NCBI GenBank assembly: GCA_013399115.1
Contig: VXAA01001421.1
Coordinates: forward strand, 345,898 to 409,897
Direction of reading: 5' to 3'
From: Anseranas semipalmata
Taxonomy: Eukaryota > Chordata > Aves > Anseriformes > Anseranatidae
DNA length: 64,000 nt
A model generated the notes under the pieces. The model searched no databases, was not told the DNA's origin, and saw only the letters and a program-made list of their open reading frames with translations. This document shows, piece by piece, positions 12,013-22,480 of this stretch (the first letter of the stretch is position 1; the number at the start of each line of letters is the position of its first letter). A program made the translations under genes and the position numbers.

Positions 12013-12345
12013 TGCCGTGCTGCTGGCACCGGTGCTGGGACAGGCCAGGACTCTCTTAACAGGAGCAGTGCCCTGCCCAGAAAGGAGTATTTGCAGGCAG
12101 AGCCCCAGCTACAGTGGCTCTTCCATGGCCAGAAGAGCATGTGCAGTGCAGTGAGACGTCCACTGACAGCATTTCTACCCCCAGGCTTTCTCCTCCTGGT
12201 TCAGCATCACGTGTGGCAACCTCCCTTCAGAAGTGCTCACTTGCCCTTGGTTTTTCTAAAATGAACCAGTTCGGAGCACATACTCTGCTCATTTGTGTAA
12301 CGATCATCGATACCTTTTAATTTTCTCTCTCCATCGGTGTTGCAG

Positions 12346-12563
12346 TGTCTTCCAATCTAGTAGCCTCTGCAAATGACCATAACGTCCTGTTTGACACAAC
12401 TTCCCGACCAGCAATGAACTCCAGTAACGTCCTGCCATTGATCCCGGCAACTCTCCGCCAGAAACCTTCCCCAGTCCCACGCGATGCCTTTGCTCGAGAT
12501 CCGTCCGCCAGCCCCCGGGGGGACAGTCCCAGGCAAACCAACATGGGCTTTTTTTTTTTTTAA
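12346..12563 (+). other. Weak exon candidate after a splice-acceptor-like sequence
   Basis: A pyrimidine-rich run ending TTGCAG (CAG at 12343-12345) is followed by a frame open for about 72 codons to a TAA at 12561-12563, where the frame runs into a T13 stretch. The translation includes ANDHNVLFDTT and LPLIPATLRQKP, which I do not recognise. The complement is also open over most of the interval (12317-12544), and no strong donor, start codon or polyadenylation signal is nearby. It could be an alternative exon, an ancient repeat fragment or chance. Confidence 0.13.
12549..12561. repeat. Mononucleotide run T13
   Basis: Thirteen consecutive T residues end the open frame described at 12346-12563. 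No retroelement body is recognisable on either side. Confidence 0.95.
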
Positions 12564-13279
12564 TGGAAAACTGAATGAGAAAATAGCAAATGAGTTATTA
12601 AAATCCAAATATATCACGAGTTGTGTTCTCTTAATCCACTGAAGCAATTACAGCAATAATTAAGTGAAAGTAAATTGGTCAAGCCCGTTTATAGATATAT
12701 ACTTGAAACAGAGCACTGGGGAGCTGTCAAAGCAGGTACCTGAAGAGAAGAAATATTCAAAAAAAACACAGTGCAGTCCAGCTAAACTACTTCAACAGCA
12801 ATCACATAATCAGCCTTGCTAGACTAATTATCGTTTAATATAAAGAAATAAGAGGGAGACAAATACTGGTCAACAGCCTGCTATGGGAACACCCAGGGTG
12901 GGTCTGGGGGAGCTGCTCTGGCCCCCGCAGCCGCGCAAGGTGAGTAGGGCGGCTGTTGGACGGGCTCCTTACGATCGGGTATCCACGCTTCACCAACACC
13001 CCTAAAACATCTCACAGGAATTTTCCAAGATGCGGGGAGTCCCAGGCCACACAGCGCAAACCCCGACCGGGCAGTCTGGCACGGTCACAGCCAGAAGACG
13101 CTGAAGGGAAAGCCTGCTTCAGCCACACGGCTGCCTGGGGCGCCGGCTGAGAAACTCCCTCGCGCCCTGCGTGGCACACTGGTACGAGCAAAGGGGCTTA
13201 CAGCATCAGGCTTCAGGGAAGGCTTGCAGCCTGTATTCATCACTGTAGGGCCTGACCGGGGTGCAATCCAGGCTTCTAG

Positions 13280-13480
13280 TATTTACTACTGACATATGCC
13301 TAGCTGAATTTTTTGCTAACATTTCTTCCTGATTCATAACAAGTCTAACAAGAATATTAAATATGAGCCATTAAATTTATTTTGACTTGACTAGGTTGTC
13401 TCAATAATTAAGAATTCTATTTAGATTAATACAAGGAAATCTCTTGACATATATTGCCTTGCAGCACTGAAAAGATTAGG
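13280..13480. promoter_or_regulatory. Candidate enhancer-like AT-rich element
   Basis: The stretch contains CATATGCC, TATTAAATATGAGCC, CAATAATTAAG and AGATTAATAC words in non-repetitive AT-rich DNA, which resembles vertebrate conserved non-coding sequence. The call rests on texture and common homeodomain-type words only. Confidence 0.22.
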
Positions 13481-14734
13481 GGAAATGACTGTGTAAGAAG
13501 GCTTCTCTTTGAAGCACAGCGTTTGGGTAGAGACAGCTTGAGCAATGCCCGTTAGGCAAGCCTGACGTGCCGCTGCTCAGCTATGCATTAAAAACACGCG
13601 GCTCGAGTACCTAATGCCCTGGGAGTCCAAGCATCTGCAAAATGACAGCGCTGCCCACCGAGCAGCGCCTTCATCCCTCACGCAGGCACTGTGCGGCGCT
13701 GGCCGGGTAAGGTAAGCCGGGACGGGCGGTCCCCCCGCGTGGGGGTCACAAGCAGGGTCCCCAGAAGGGCCCAGGAGGTGCTGCCGCCGTCCTGGCTGCT
13801 GCCAGCCTCTGTCTTTGCCCCCGCCGCTCCCACACCATTCAGCACGAGGGAGGCTCGGCTCTCCTCTTCTCCCCAGGGCTGCAAACGGCTGCGGGGCCCC
13901 GCACCTCGCCGTCCTTACCACCTGGCTTCAGAGAACAAATGGGTTTTCATGGCTGCTCTGAAAATCAGCCAGCCGAGATGCTTCCCCAGATGGAAGGAAG
14001 CAGATTTCAGAGAGCAAGTCCCTCAGTAAGAAGCTCTCCCTCTCTAACTAGCTCAGACACCGGCACAACACTCAACTACCTGTGAAGAAGCTCAGTGTGT
14101 CTATAGGAACACAAAAGCGAAGCGGAGATAATCTTTGTCCCAACAGAATCATTTCAAAACCCTGTTGAAAATTTTATGGTATTTTAAATCAAGAACGCAA
14201 AACGCCCTCTGGGCCAACTGGCAACGTTTCTGAGTCCAGCTTCAGCAGAAGAGCTCCATGAGGTTCTTCACGATGTTTAAACTGGATGCAGAACACAAAT
14301 GGTTCACAGCTCTTTTTCTAAACCCACTTAACGTTACATTTTTTTCCCAGTAAATTAAACATTTCTTACTGTACTGTGAACGTTAACCTCTGCTGCAAGG
14401 CCCCAAACATCTCATACCTACTTTCCCCTCAAGTCAAGTAGGATCTTTCAGCCAGTGTTACAGGACGTGTTACTGTTCTACAAATCGGCTCTCCCTGTGC
14501 TACCACTCTTGGAGCATGCCCATTGGAACGTGGGAACCACAAGGAAACCACGTAGCAACTCTTCCTCTGTATTTTTTCCAGCCACTTTCTCCCCATCCCA
14601 AAACAGACTGACAATCTCATCTCATTCAAACGAATTACTGCCCATCTTAACACAAAGAAACCAGCAAACACGGTCCTCTTATACACACACACTATTTGCC
14701 GTCCACGTCCTTACAGCATGACTCGCAGGATCTC

Positions 14735-15110
14735 ACTGAAACCCATTTCACTCTTTTTTCCACACCTCTTTTTCCTAGTCTTTTGAATTTCTGTTTCACC
14801 CTCAATTAACTTTCTCCCTGGTGTTCCCCATTTAAATCTCTCCCCCAGACCTCACCCGCTGTGTTCCTCCCCTCTCTTGCCACTGCCTTCCCTCCTCCTG
14901 CTGACATCTCAGTATGGACTTCTCCCAGAGCTAGATTTTCATCTCATTTTCCTTTTCTTTGCACAAAAAGCATCCTGTCCCTCAAAACTCATTCACTGTG
15001 GAGCAAGAAAGCATTTCTTACCTTGATATATTCCCTTCCTCGCTTTGATCAGTATCTGCTACTTTATTTTCATAGCGCCTCTCACCTGCACGCCCCGTCT
15101 CTGTTCTTGG
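14735..15110. other. Pyrimidine-rich plus-strand tract
   Basis: The plus strand is strongly biased to C and T for about 375 bases; in 14761-14820, 46 of 60 bases are pyrimidines by count. Runs such as CTCTTTTTCC, TCTCCCCC and CTCCCCTCTC recur without a fixed period. The bias leaves one frame open at 14861-15133 (90 codons) with an unrecognisable translation. It ends at the CpG islet that starts near 15120. Origin and role are unknown. Confidence 0.6.
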
Positions 15111-15119
15111 CTTTGACTA

Positions 15120-15330
15120 GTGCCGGCAGGTAGCCGCTGGCATGCGAGCCGGGGCTGCATGAGAGGCCTGCGGGAGCTCAGCAGGAGCCCCCCCGCCTGC
15201 AGAGCCCCCAGGGGAGCCCCTCGTCCCGGCGAGGCAGCAGCAGCCGCCAGCCACAGCTTCCCGGGTCCTCCTGCAGCCGGAGCCGCAGCGCTGCTGGCGC
15301 GTGGCTCAGTGCTGCGCTGGGGTGAGCGAG
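15120..15330. promoter_or_regulatory. CpG-dense islet next to the pyrimidine tract
   Basis: About 18 CpG dinucleotides lie in about 210 bases, with GCAGC and GCCGC words and C-runs. It begins within about ten bases of the end of the pyrimidine-rich tract, so the two may be one composite unit. No transcript start, TATA box or exon is identifiable. Confidence 0.42.
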
Positions 15331-16259
15331 TCCACAGGCTCTCCCTGGTCCCTGAACCGAGGAGCTCCTTGGTTCTCCGCCTTCCCTTCCCCAGAACCGG
15401 GATCAAGTCAGCTGCGAGTCAAACACTCGATTAACCTCGCGGGAATCTCTTCCTGGACTAAATCAGGGAACTGAAGCCGGTAATAAAATGATCCTTAGCA
15501 ATGCTCGCATCAAATTTTATCGATAAAATTAAGCTTCAAATTAAAGGCATCAACGGAAGATTTTAAGAAATCTATCAAAATAGAGCATCACGCATGGCCC
15601 ACGAGCACATTCAGTAGCTAAGCTCTGAACTGCAGCTCTTACGGCCCCAGTGTGCCCCCAGCACCAGGAACGCGACCGCCTCCAGGTACCACGCAAGTTG
15701 GTTACCGGAGACCAACCTCTATAAATCCTTTCAGCACACCTTTCCCCCTGCCTCCCTGCTCCGCTACCTCAGTCTAGGGTTTCTTAAATGTCAATTAAAA
15801 TGCTGATCTTCAGCTGCACAGATGGAGCATCTTGCGTGTCTGTGTGTTTTAACAGTTGTTAATCTAAAGCAGAAAGAGGCTGGCACTCTCAGCTTGTTTA
15901 CAAGGCATCGCTGCTTTTACACTGCTCCAGGGATGAGAGTATCGAACCCACAGCTCATATAAAACCCAGCAGGCGCTGAAGAGGTGCATCACAAAAGCTT
16001 CACAAAGTGTCGGGAAGTCGTAGTGTGCTGCACACAGGTGTTTTCCAACAGCACACACCTCACTGCTGAAGTCGTGTACGAGGCGGACGCGTGGAAAATT
16101 ATCACTATTTCTTTCCCAAAGCCATTACACAGCTGAAAATCAAAATATTAACATGGGAAAACTCTTTTCCCTAAGCCAAGCTCAAGGCACATGAATCAAC
16201 CTCAAAGAGTTGTTTCATGTTTTAGGCAGGCAGTGGGGGGGAGCGGAACACGTTCTCTT

Positions 16260-16745
16260 CTATCTCGTTTTACTTTCCTCTAATTAAACACTTCAGATGT
16301 GCTCAGAGATGTCACTCGGCTCCCACGCCAAAGCAGGCTCCGTGTGGCTCTGGGGTATTTACATTATTATTCCAAAGCAGCGATCTCAAATTGTGGTTTT
16401 CAGATGACTTTTTCCATTTCTTACAAAGACCTTCAGTCTCCCCAGAAATAAAAAAAAATTTCCATGGAAACACACACCCATGAGATGCATGTGACTTGCT
16501 TCGGAGCCGGTGTACACCGCGCTTGGCTGCTGCAGCCCCTCTCCACAGAACAGAGTCAGTGGTTCAGTCGTAACTGGTTCTTTCCTCCTATCGTTTATGT
16601 TCCTAATTAATTTGGACTAATTGTACAATTGGGCCAGCTCTATCCTTCTATAGACATAATGCTTAAAACAATAGCTAATGGAAAAAAACCCACAACCTAA
16701 GACTTATTTCTTATAAACATTTTCTCTAGTTTGCTTTTTTAGGAT
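16260..16745. promoter_or_regulatory. Candidate enhancer-like block
   Basis: Two adjoining AT-rich stretches carry CTAATTAAAC (about 16280), the 12-bp palindrome TTTCCATGGAAA (16459-16470), CCTAATTAATTTGG (about 16601) and ACAATTGGG words. The density of homeodomain-type words in complex sequence is suggestive of a conserved regulatory element. A perfect octamer ATGCAAAT lies 100 bases beyond, at 16842-16849. Confidence 0.28.
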
Positions 16746-16841
16746 CTGCAGTTGAGGTTTTACTACGCTTGCTTCCCAGAGCAGATTTATTCCTTTCATT
16801 TTGCGTCAAAGCCCTGAGATGACGGGCCATGTGGTCTGCTG

Positions 16842-16849
16842 ATGCAAAT
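16842..16849 (+). promoter_or_regulatory. POU octamer word
   Basis: This is a perfect ATGCAAAT, the consensus of POU-family (OCT) factors. An 8-base word is expected about once or twice per 64 kb on both strands by chance, and this window has four, so a single copy is weak evidence. Confidence 0.25.
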
Positions 16850-17219
16850 CCGCCCTTGCCTGCATTTTGCTCTGCCTGCAGCTGCTGCAGGACGGACTCA
16901 CGCTGGCCGTGAAACCTTGCTCCTTGTGGCTACTGCTCAGACCCAGGAGGTCTCGAAAGGCCAAGGAAAAGCAAGTGAGAGGAGAGGCAGGAATCAAAAC
17001 AGACGAGAAAAGAGAAACAGAGAAAAGCTTCAGCTCAGCAGACCCTACAAGCTGCTCTCCCAGGCACGACCTTCCGTCCTCCTTGAGCAAGAGTCCAGCT
17101 GACAGGACGGACCCAAACTCGTTGCGGTCAAACTGTTCCCTTCTCTGCACTTTTAGCCTTTGTTTCTAAGATGAACACATTTAATTCAGAAAGGAAAAAT
17201 GACCCCAAGGCCTTCCACC

Positions 17220-17380
17220 CCCCAGCGGGTGTGCGGGCAGCGCGGCCCCAGTGGGCACCCCTCGCCCCGCGCCTCCGGGCAGCGCTGCCACCGCTCTGCC
17301 TCTGTTTGCCGCGGGCTCGCAGCCAGAGGGGCCTCCAGACACAACGCGGCCGCATCGCCCCCAGAAGGGACAGCCAGCAC
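17220..17380. promoter_or_regulatory. CpG-dense islet with NotI site
   Basis: About 17 CpG dinucleotides lie in about 150 bases, including the 8-base GCGGCCGC (NotI) at 17346-17353, a word typical of unmethylated CpG islands. Several overlapping open frames on both strands are explained by the lack of stop codons in this composition. No promoter or exon is assigned. Confidence 0.45.
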
Positions 17381-17767
17381 ACAAGCAGCAGCTCTGAGAA
17401 ATGCTCAGCCGGTTACGAGTGAAAAACCAGGAGCTCAGTGCAGCAAAACCAAAACCTGGAGAAAGGCTGCACCTTTGGAAGTCGGCCTTAGCCTCTCCCC
17501 AGCCCTAAATTCTTTTGGTTGCTTTTAAAGAGGACATTGGATAGCAAAAAGCTTTTGTTTTTCTGATGAGTGTTTTCTCACGTGTTGAAAGGCTGTCAGA
17601 GACGTGGGTGACTGTTCTTTGGTTGGAGTAAGGGAGGGGTCAGAGTCTTAATTTGAGGGAGAAAACCCAAACTGATTTTATTCTTCCTTTTTTCGTAAGT
17701 GAAATTCATACAGTTTGGTGGAGTGTTATGATCACAGAAGTGGAGATTTACCAGTATAGGTACTCTT

Positions 17768-17787
17768 AAAAAAAAAAAAAAAAAAAA
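17768..17787. repeat. Mononucleotide run A20
   Basis: Twenty consecutive A residues. No processed pseudogene or SINE body can be recognised upstream. A T14 run in opposite sense follows 155 bases later, and a 7-bp-stem palindrome lies between them at 17840-17855. Confidence 0.95.
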
Positions 17788-17942
17788 TGTAGCAACTGTT
17801 TTCAACCCGTCAGTCATTACTACACCGAGGAATAAGACACATCAGGTGCCTGATGCAAAATGTTTCTGGAACTTTTTTTAGATCTACCTATCACACATTT
17901 GAAAGCTGAAGCTGTCCAGATGCTCTGAGGAAAAAATACTGA

Positions 17943-17956
17943 TTTTTTTTTTTTTT
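17943..17956. repeat. Mononucleotide run T14
   Basis: Fourteen T residues followed by AAAG. Together with the A20 run at 17768 it makes an inverted pair of homopolymers that could pair in a single strand. Confidence 0.95.
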
Positions 17957-18009
17957 AAAGGCACATGCACATCTCTGGCAGTCTCCGTGGTTTCGGACAC
18001 ACGTTCCTC

Positions 18010-18420
18010 GCAGCAGAGCAGAGCTCTCGCCGTGCCGCCGCAGGGGGCTCACCTGGGCTCGTTTCAGGACCCCTCGTGGCTTTCCGCCCGCTGCCTCCCC
18101 AGCCTCCCCCAGCACAGCCCGGCAGCTCTGCCGGCCTCTGTGGGGGCAGGCTGAGCCCAACCCCGCACGCTCCTTCCCCAGGCCTGCCAAGGCAGCCTTT
18201 TTCCCTGTGCACACACAGTGGGTTGCCGCATGTGCCTGTGCTGGCAGGGAGCTGCTGCTGTTCCCAGTTTCCCTGCCGGAGGCTACGGCAGAGCCTCTGC
18301 GGAGGCACAGGCTTGTCACTGCTCCCCTCCGCTGCCAGCCTCAGAACTGCCAGTCAAGCTGCCACTCAAAGCCAGCGGGCCTCACAAGTCACCCCACGTG
18401 CAGGCGCGCAAAGGCGCCCC
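18010..18420. other. GC-rich stop-poor stretch
   Basis: Long GC-rich DNA keeps frames open on both strands: a 216-codon frame on plus (17965-18615) and a 142-codon frame on minus (17891-18319). The plus frame is rich in Ser, Pro, Arg, Ala and Gly with no recognisable domain, signal peptide or zinc-binding pattern, and its start is next to the T14 run. I read it as non-coding. A CTCF-like GCCGCAGGGGGCTC word is near 18037. Confidence 0.45.
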
Positions 18421-19243
18421 GATGCAGTTAACACACCGTGTTGCCATCCCACAATATCTGACATCCTGGAAGAGACGAGGTCTGGGAGACACCAACCTCG
18501 GCTTGCGAAACAAGTTCCCTCCAATCCCTCCAGCAGGCATCCCTCCCAACGCTTCGGACAGCTGCAATACCTGCAGGAGGCAGGCTGGCTGCACGTACGT
18601 ATCCCGCACATCTAGGGCACCCACAGAGAGCGAGGGACCCTTGGGTCCATACCAAGCAGCGATGCTCTAGGATCCGTCCCACACACTTATGTTCTAGACT
18701 CGTTGTGTCCTGCAGGACGGGAAATCCAGCTGCCTCGGGGCCTTCCTCCAGGAGAGCGATTCTCCGCTGGGCCCCTGAAGTCGTGTGCCTGCTCTCCACG
18801 TCTTGCTTCTGTGACTCCCTTCTGCACCTCTCTGCGCACCACGCGGGGAGGCTGCCAGTGCTCCCGAGCACTGAGGATGCCAATTAGTGTCAAAAATACA
18901 AGAGATGAACGTGTAAATTACCATGCAGCATGGAAGACAGCGAGTGCTGAGTGCTACCCTAGAAGAATCCCCCAGGACAGAGGCTATCGAGGTACAGCCT
19001 TCAATCCCACAAATCCCCAAGAAGTTGCCCGTTTCACTTTCTTCTTGGGATTAGAGTTGGAAAATAATGCAAGAGAAAAATGACAGGTATCCAAACCCTT
19101 CCTGTCTGCTCTATTCTTCTGTATCCTGGCGCTGCAAAGCGGAGCAGCCTGTGCCGGGAGCTGCGGTACTGCAGGGGTGCATCGCCGGGGCTCCCCCTGC
19201 CATCGGCCAGCCCCCCCTGCACCAGGGCTTGTCGGTACACCCG

Positions 19244-19274
19244 GTTAACCCTGAGTTAACCCTCAGTTAACACC
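19244..19274. repeat. 11-bp tandem repeat carrying GTTAAC
   Basis: GTTAACCCTGA (19244-19254), GTTAACCCTCA (19255-19265) and a third partial GTTAACACC follow one another. Each copy has GTTAAC, an HNF1-type half-site word and HpaI site, spaced by 11 bases, about one helical turn. It is visible directly; any regulatory role is inference. Confidence 0.85.
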
Positions 19275-20280
19275 TCCTGGGAAAGAGGAAGAACTTCAAT
19301 TCAGAGCGCAGTTTGGTAAGCAAAAGGTGTCATATAGGGGGGTAACGAGTGATGGGACAGTTAATTCAACTTAACCCATTGTGGCTGTTGGCAGTGGAAG
19401 TAAGGATGGTAAAAAAACCCAACACATTCACTCGGGTACACAGCAGAGGTCATACCCGCACGCTGCCAAGCCCCTGCAAGCTTCTAATCCTGCCGCTGAC
19501 GTTAGAGGCTGAAAGGGCCGAGCTGGATTCTTGGCTGGACCCGGGGAACAGCCCAGCTCCAGGACCCAGCAACACGCTGACATGACCCCAGGGGGCAGAG
19601 CCAGCAGGGAGCAGCAGCCAGTGGCTGCCTGCACCCCCGGTTCGGTTCGTTAGGAGCCATTAATGAGGGAGGAGACCCCCCCAACCCCACCCCAGGCAGG
19701 GCCAAGGGGCAGAGTCGAGCGCTGACTTTGCACAGGACACGGAATTTTGTATTTCACGAGTGAGAAATAGAAGGCCAGAGGTAAGTTGTCCCAGTTAATT
19801 GCATCTGAACTCCAAAACGACAGACTCAATGCTAGTCTTTAAGTAACATTTTCAATTAACATCTACATATAAAATGGATCTTACAATGAAACTAAGTTTC
19901 TGCAAACATGTACGTTACTGTCAGCTGAGCTCTCCTCCAACTCACAAATACACATGCCATGTTATTGATTATTTAGCACAGCTCACTGATTTAGCAAATC
20001 TCCGACTATTTCTGCGACTTGCCAACACCTTTCACGCAGCTCCCAAGCGCGTGCGAGAGCCTCCTGCACGCCCAGGGAAACCAGCTGGGGGACGAGCACA
20101 AACAGAAACACTGAACGAGCTCAAGCTGCCGCTCACGGAATGGGGCCCTGTGGAAAAATAGGGTGCAGCCATGTAACTGGAGCTGTCATAAAGCAGGCTC
20201 GCAAGGGAGGGAAATAAAATTGCACCAGCAATATTAACTCTGTCCTTGCTTTACTTCACAGCACTTGACAGCTTAAAAGG

Positions 20281-20303
20281 AAAAAAAAAAAAAAAAAAAA
20301 AAA
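20281..20303. repeat. Mononucleotide run A23 next to a 12-bp palindrome
   Basis: Twenty-three A residues are followed directly by the perfect palindrome GACTGATCAGTC (20304-20315). It is the longest homopolymer in the window. No retroposed body is recognisable upstream (19.87-20.27 kb), and no target-site duplication was found by eye. Confidence 0.95.
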
Positions 20304-22329
20304 GACTGATCAGTCACAGCACTGCATAAAATTTCCTCCTATTCTAAAAGAGGAAACAACCCCACTGTGTGCGACCCGAGGAGGACCTGCACCCCGAGCC
20401 GGCAGCACGGCAGCACGCATCTTCATCACTCGGGCTGAAGGCCAGGCTACAGAAGCGGACATGCAAGGCAGGCACTCATCCTCCAAGGACCGGCCACTCT
20501 GAGGACAATTTCAGAGCAGGTTAAACGTGTCTGAACAGCTCCCTGCCTCCTGCCTGCACCAACGGCAGCACGGCTCCGCGGGTGACATGGGGCGGCTGAG
20601 GGGCTCTGGCCCTCGGTCCTCCCGGGGGGCTGCTCTCCTCCGCTCGCTGCCCCCAGGCCCCGGAGCGACCAGCCCCCCCAGGCTGGAAGTTCCCCCTGCG
20701 AACACCTTCCTGCATCCGAGCTGCACAGACTCGCGCCAACCTCCACGCTCGCTGCCAGCAGGGATTGTTCCCATTGCACCTCACTGGCAGGGAACAGGGA
20801 TTTATTCCTTTCCTCAGCCAGCGGGAACGCTCGGCCGTGTCTCATCTCGGTGGTTCTTTGCTGTGGCGGGACACCCAGACACAGGCAGCTCCCGCTCTGA
20901 CCTGCTCCCAGCACGCAGAACGTAGGTATGCGATTCTCTCATTGACCAAAATACTTCTGGTCTTCACTACCACTTTTTGACAGTAAAAATGGTCTTCCTA
21001 GACACGATGCTGCTTGTGTCAGCCCCCGGTTTTGAGCTTGCCTGCTTTTAATTGCATGAAAAGGTGAGAGCTGCATTCTGTGCCTGCGGGTCTCCAGAGG
21101 TCAGACGCAGACCGTGGTGTTTCTGTCTCAAAGAACAGCCAAGGGACAGAAACCTCCCTCTGGTCCAGTGCCTACAGCGACTGCCGAAGAAGTGACACAA
21201 GCAGATGTGTGCGGACAGCGCGTGAGGTTGGCTCTGCTCAGTGGGTTCAGGCAAACAGACCTGCCGTTCGTTTCACGCCCTTGGCATTCCTACGCTGGTC
21301 ACAGCCTTCCCTCGATCAGACCAGCAGTCTGCTTTTTTCCCTCCTCCTTCGCCTGCCCCCAACCCAGCCTGGCCACGCTGCGCTGGAAATCCAAGGTTAC
21401 TGTTAAACCTGGGCTACCCAGAGGACAACGGCAGCTTCAGCACCCCGCTGCAGGCACCCGATCCTGCCACGCCGGGAGGAAGGAGCTGCTCGCCACGTAA
21501 GGCTCAGGCTCCTCTCCGGAGAGCCAGAGGACTGCACCTGGAGGGGAACGGCACGAAGCCTGGTTCGCACGGTCAGGGAACTGCAGGAGAGTTCTCAGGC
21601 AGTAACTCATTTGTACGGCCCCAACCAAGTCACCGAGATGAAACCAGCTTTCTGTACACAGTGGAAACCATTAAAAATCCTAGTGGCTTCCCACCCCAGC
21701 AGCTTCTAAAAATTCAAAGAGGTACCACTGCTGGCGGCAGGATCCATATTTCAAACAAATATTCCAGCCCTGCATTACTCCCAGGAAGGAAAGTACATTT
21801 TATTGCGCGGCAGCCCCAGCATGCAATGGAGTTCCAAAGCAGACAAGTCCCAGTCCCATTCCCTCCTGCTGGCTCAGCAGCCACAGCAAAGCAGCAATAT
21901 GAAACACCGAGCGACTCCCTGCCTGTCTGTTAGAGGCCAGCTTTGGGCATAGATGCCTGAGGTTTGGGGCTTCGCAAGTTTAAGATTACCCTCTGCCCTT
22001 GCAGGTGCCCCCGAGTTACTGCCGTCAGATGGCGACCTGGTGGTGCTTACAGAGAGCTGGTCGGAGACCTTCCAGCTTCCTCGTCGCTCCTCTGAGGCTC
22101 GCCACACAGGCAGGAATAGGGCAACGACCTAAGAGGATGCTGACAGAACAGTGCAAACGTATTCTGGCTTCTTAGGCAAAGAGAAAGCATTCCCTAAATC
22201 AAAATCAATTAAATGGCTCTGAAGCAGCTCCACGCCCGTGCGGCTCACGTGAAGCGTCAGAACTGAACACAGAGCTGGGAGGCTGTGCAGCACAGCCGCG
22301 ATGTGAAATAATCGCACACAACCGCACCC

Positions 22330-22480
22330 CACTGCTCCCGCAGGTCCCAGCCTCCAGCGACCGCTGCCGAGCGAAGCCGCTGGAAGCGCTACACAAGGCT
22401 CCGGAGCTCTGCCAAGCGCGAGCCGTCCCCTCCCCGCTGCCCGGGGTGTGCGCCTCGCCCCGGCTGCCGGTGCAAGTTAG
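22330..22480. promoter_or_regulatory. CpG-dense islet
   Basis: About 17 CpG dinucleotides lie in about 150 bases (GACCGC, GCCGAGCG, GCGCGAG, CCCGG). It is bounded by ordinary sequence on both sides. There is no assignable promoter element or exon. Confidence 0.4.

Larger units (their letters stand above)
10951..13250. other. Non-coding block with AT microsatellite-like tract and one exon-like open stretch
   Basis: The block opens with the AT-rich TATA/TATC tract (10985-11112), continues through ordinary sequence, then a CpG islet (about 11870-12010) and the exon-like stretch at 12346-12563 with a T13 run at its end. The open frame 11456-11914 (152 codons) has no recognisable domain and is probably chance. 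From 12.56 to 12.87 kb the DNA is AT-rich without clear structure. Confidence 0.5.
13251..16750. other. Non-coding block: AT-rich elements, CpG patches and a pyrimidine tract
   Basis: Enhancer-like AT-rich DNA (13.28-13.48 kb) is followed by a CpG patch (about 13.67-13.93 kb), unremarkable sequence, the pyrimidine-rich tract at 14735-15110, a CpG islet (15120-15330) directly after it, and further enhancer-like DNA at 16.26-16.74 kb. Donor-like GGTAAG words at about 13.71 kb have no credible exon before them. No gene is supported. Confidence 0.55.
16751..20350. other. Non-coding block with long homopolymers and CpG islets
   Basis: The block includes an octamer at 16842-16849, a CpG islet with a NotI site (17220-17380), an A20 and a T14 run facing each other (17768-17787, 17943-17956), a long GC-rich stretch (about 18.0-18.42 kb) crossed by a 216-codon ATG-led frame (17965-18615) of low-complexity translation, the 11-bp repeat at 19244-19274 and an A23 run at 20281. 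I see no splice-bounded exon or conserved protein domain. Confidence 0.55.

Noticed and set aside
17965..18615. 216-codon ATG-led open frame
   Set aside because: It starts immediately after a T14-AAAG stretch, is Ser/Pro/Arg/Ala rich without a domain, and a 142-codon frame is open on the other strand.
21241..21933. 230-codon plus-strand open frame
   Set aside because: It has a GTG start and a composition-driven translation with no domain, splice context or start signal.
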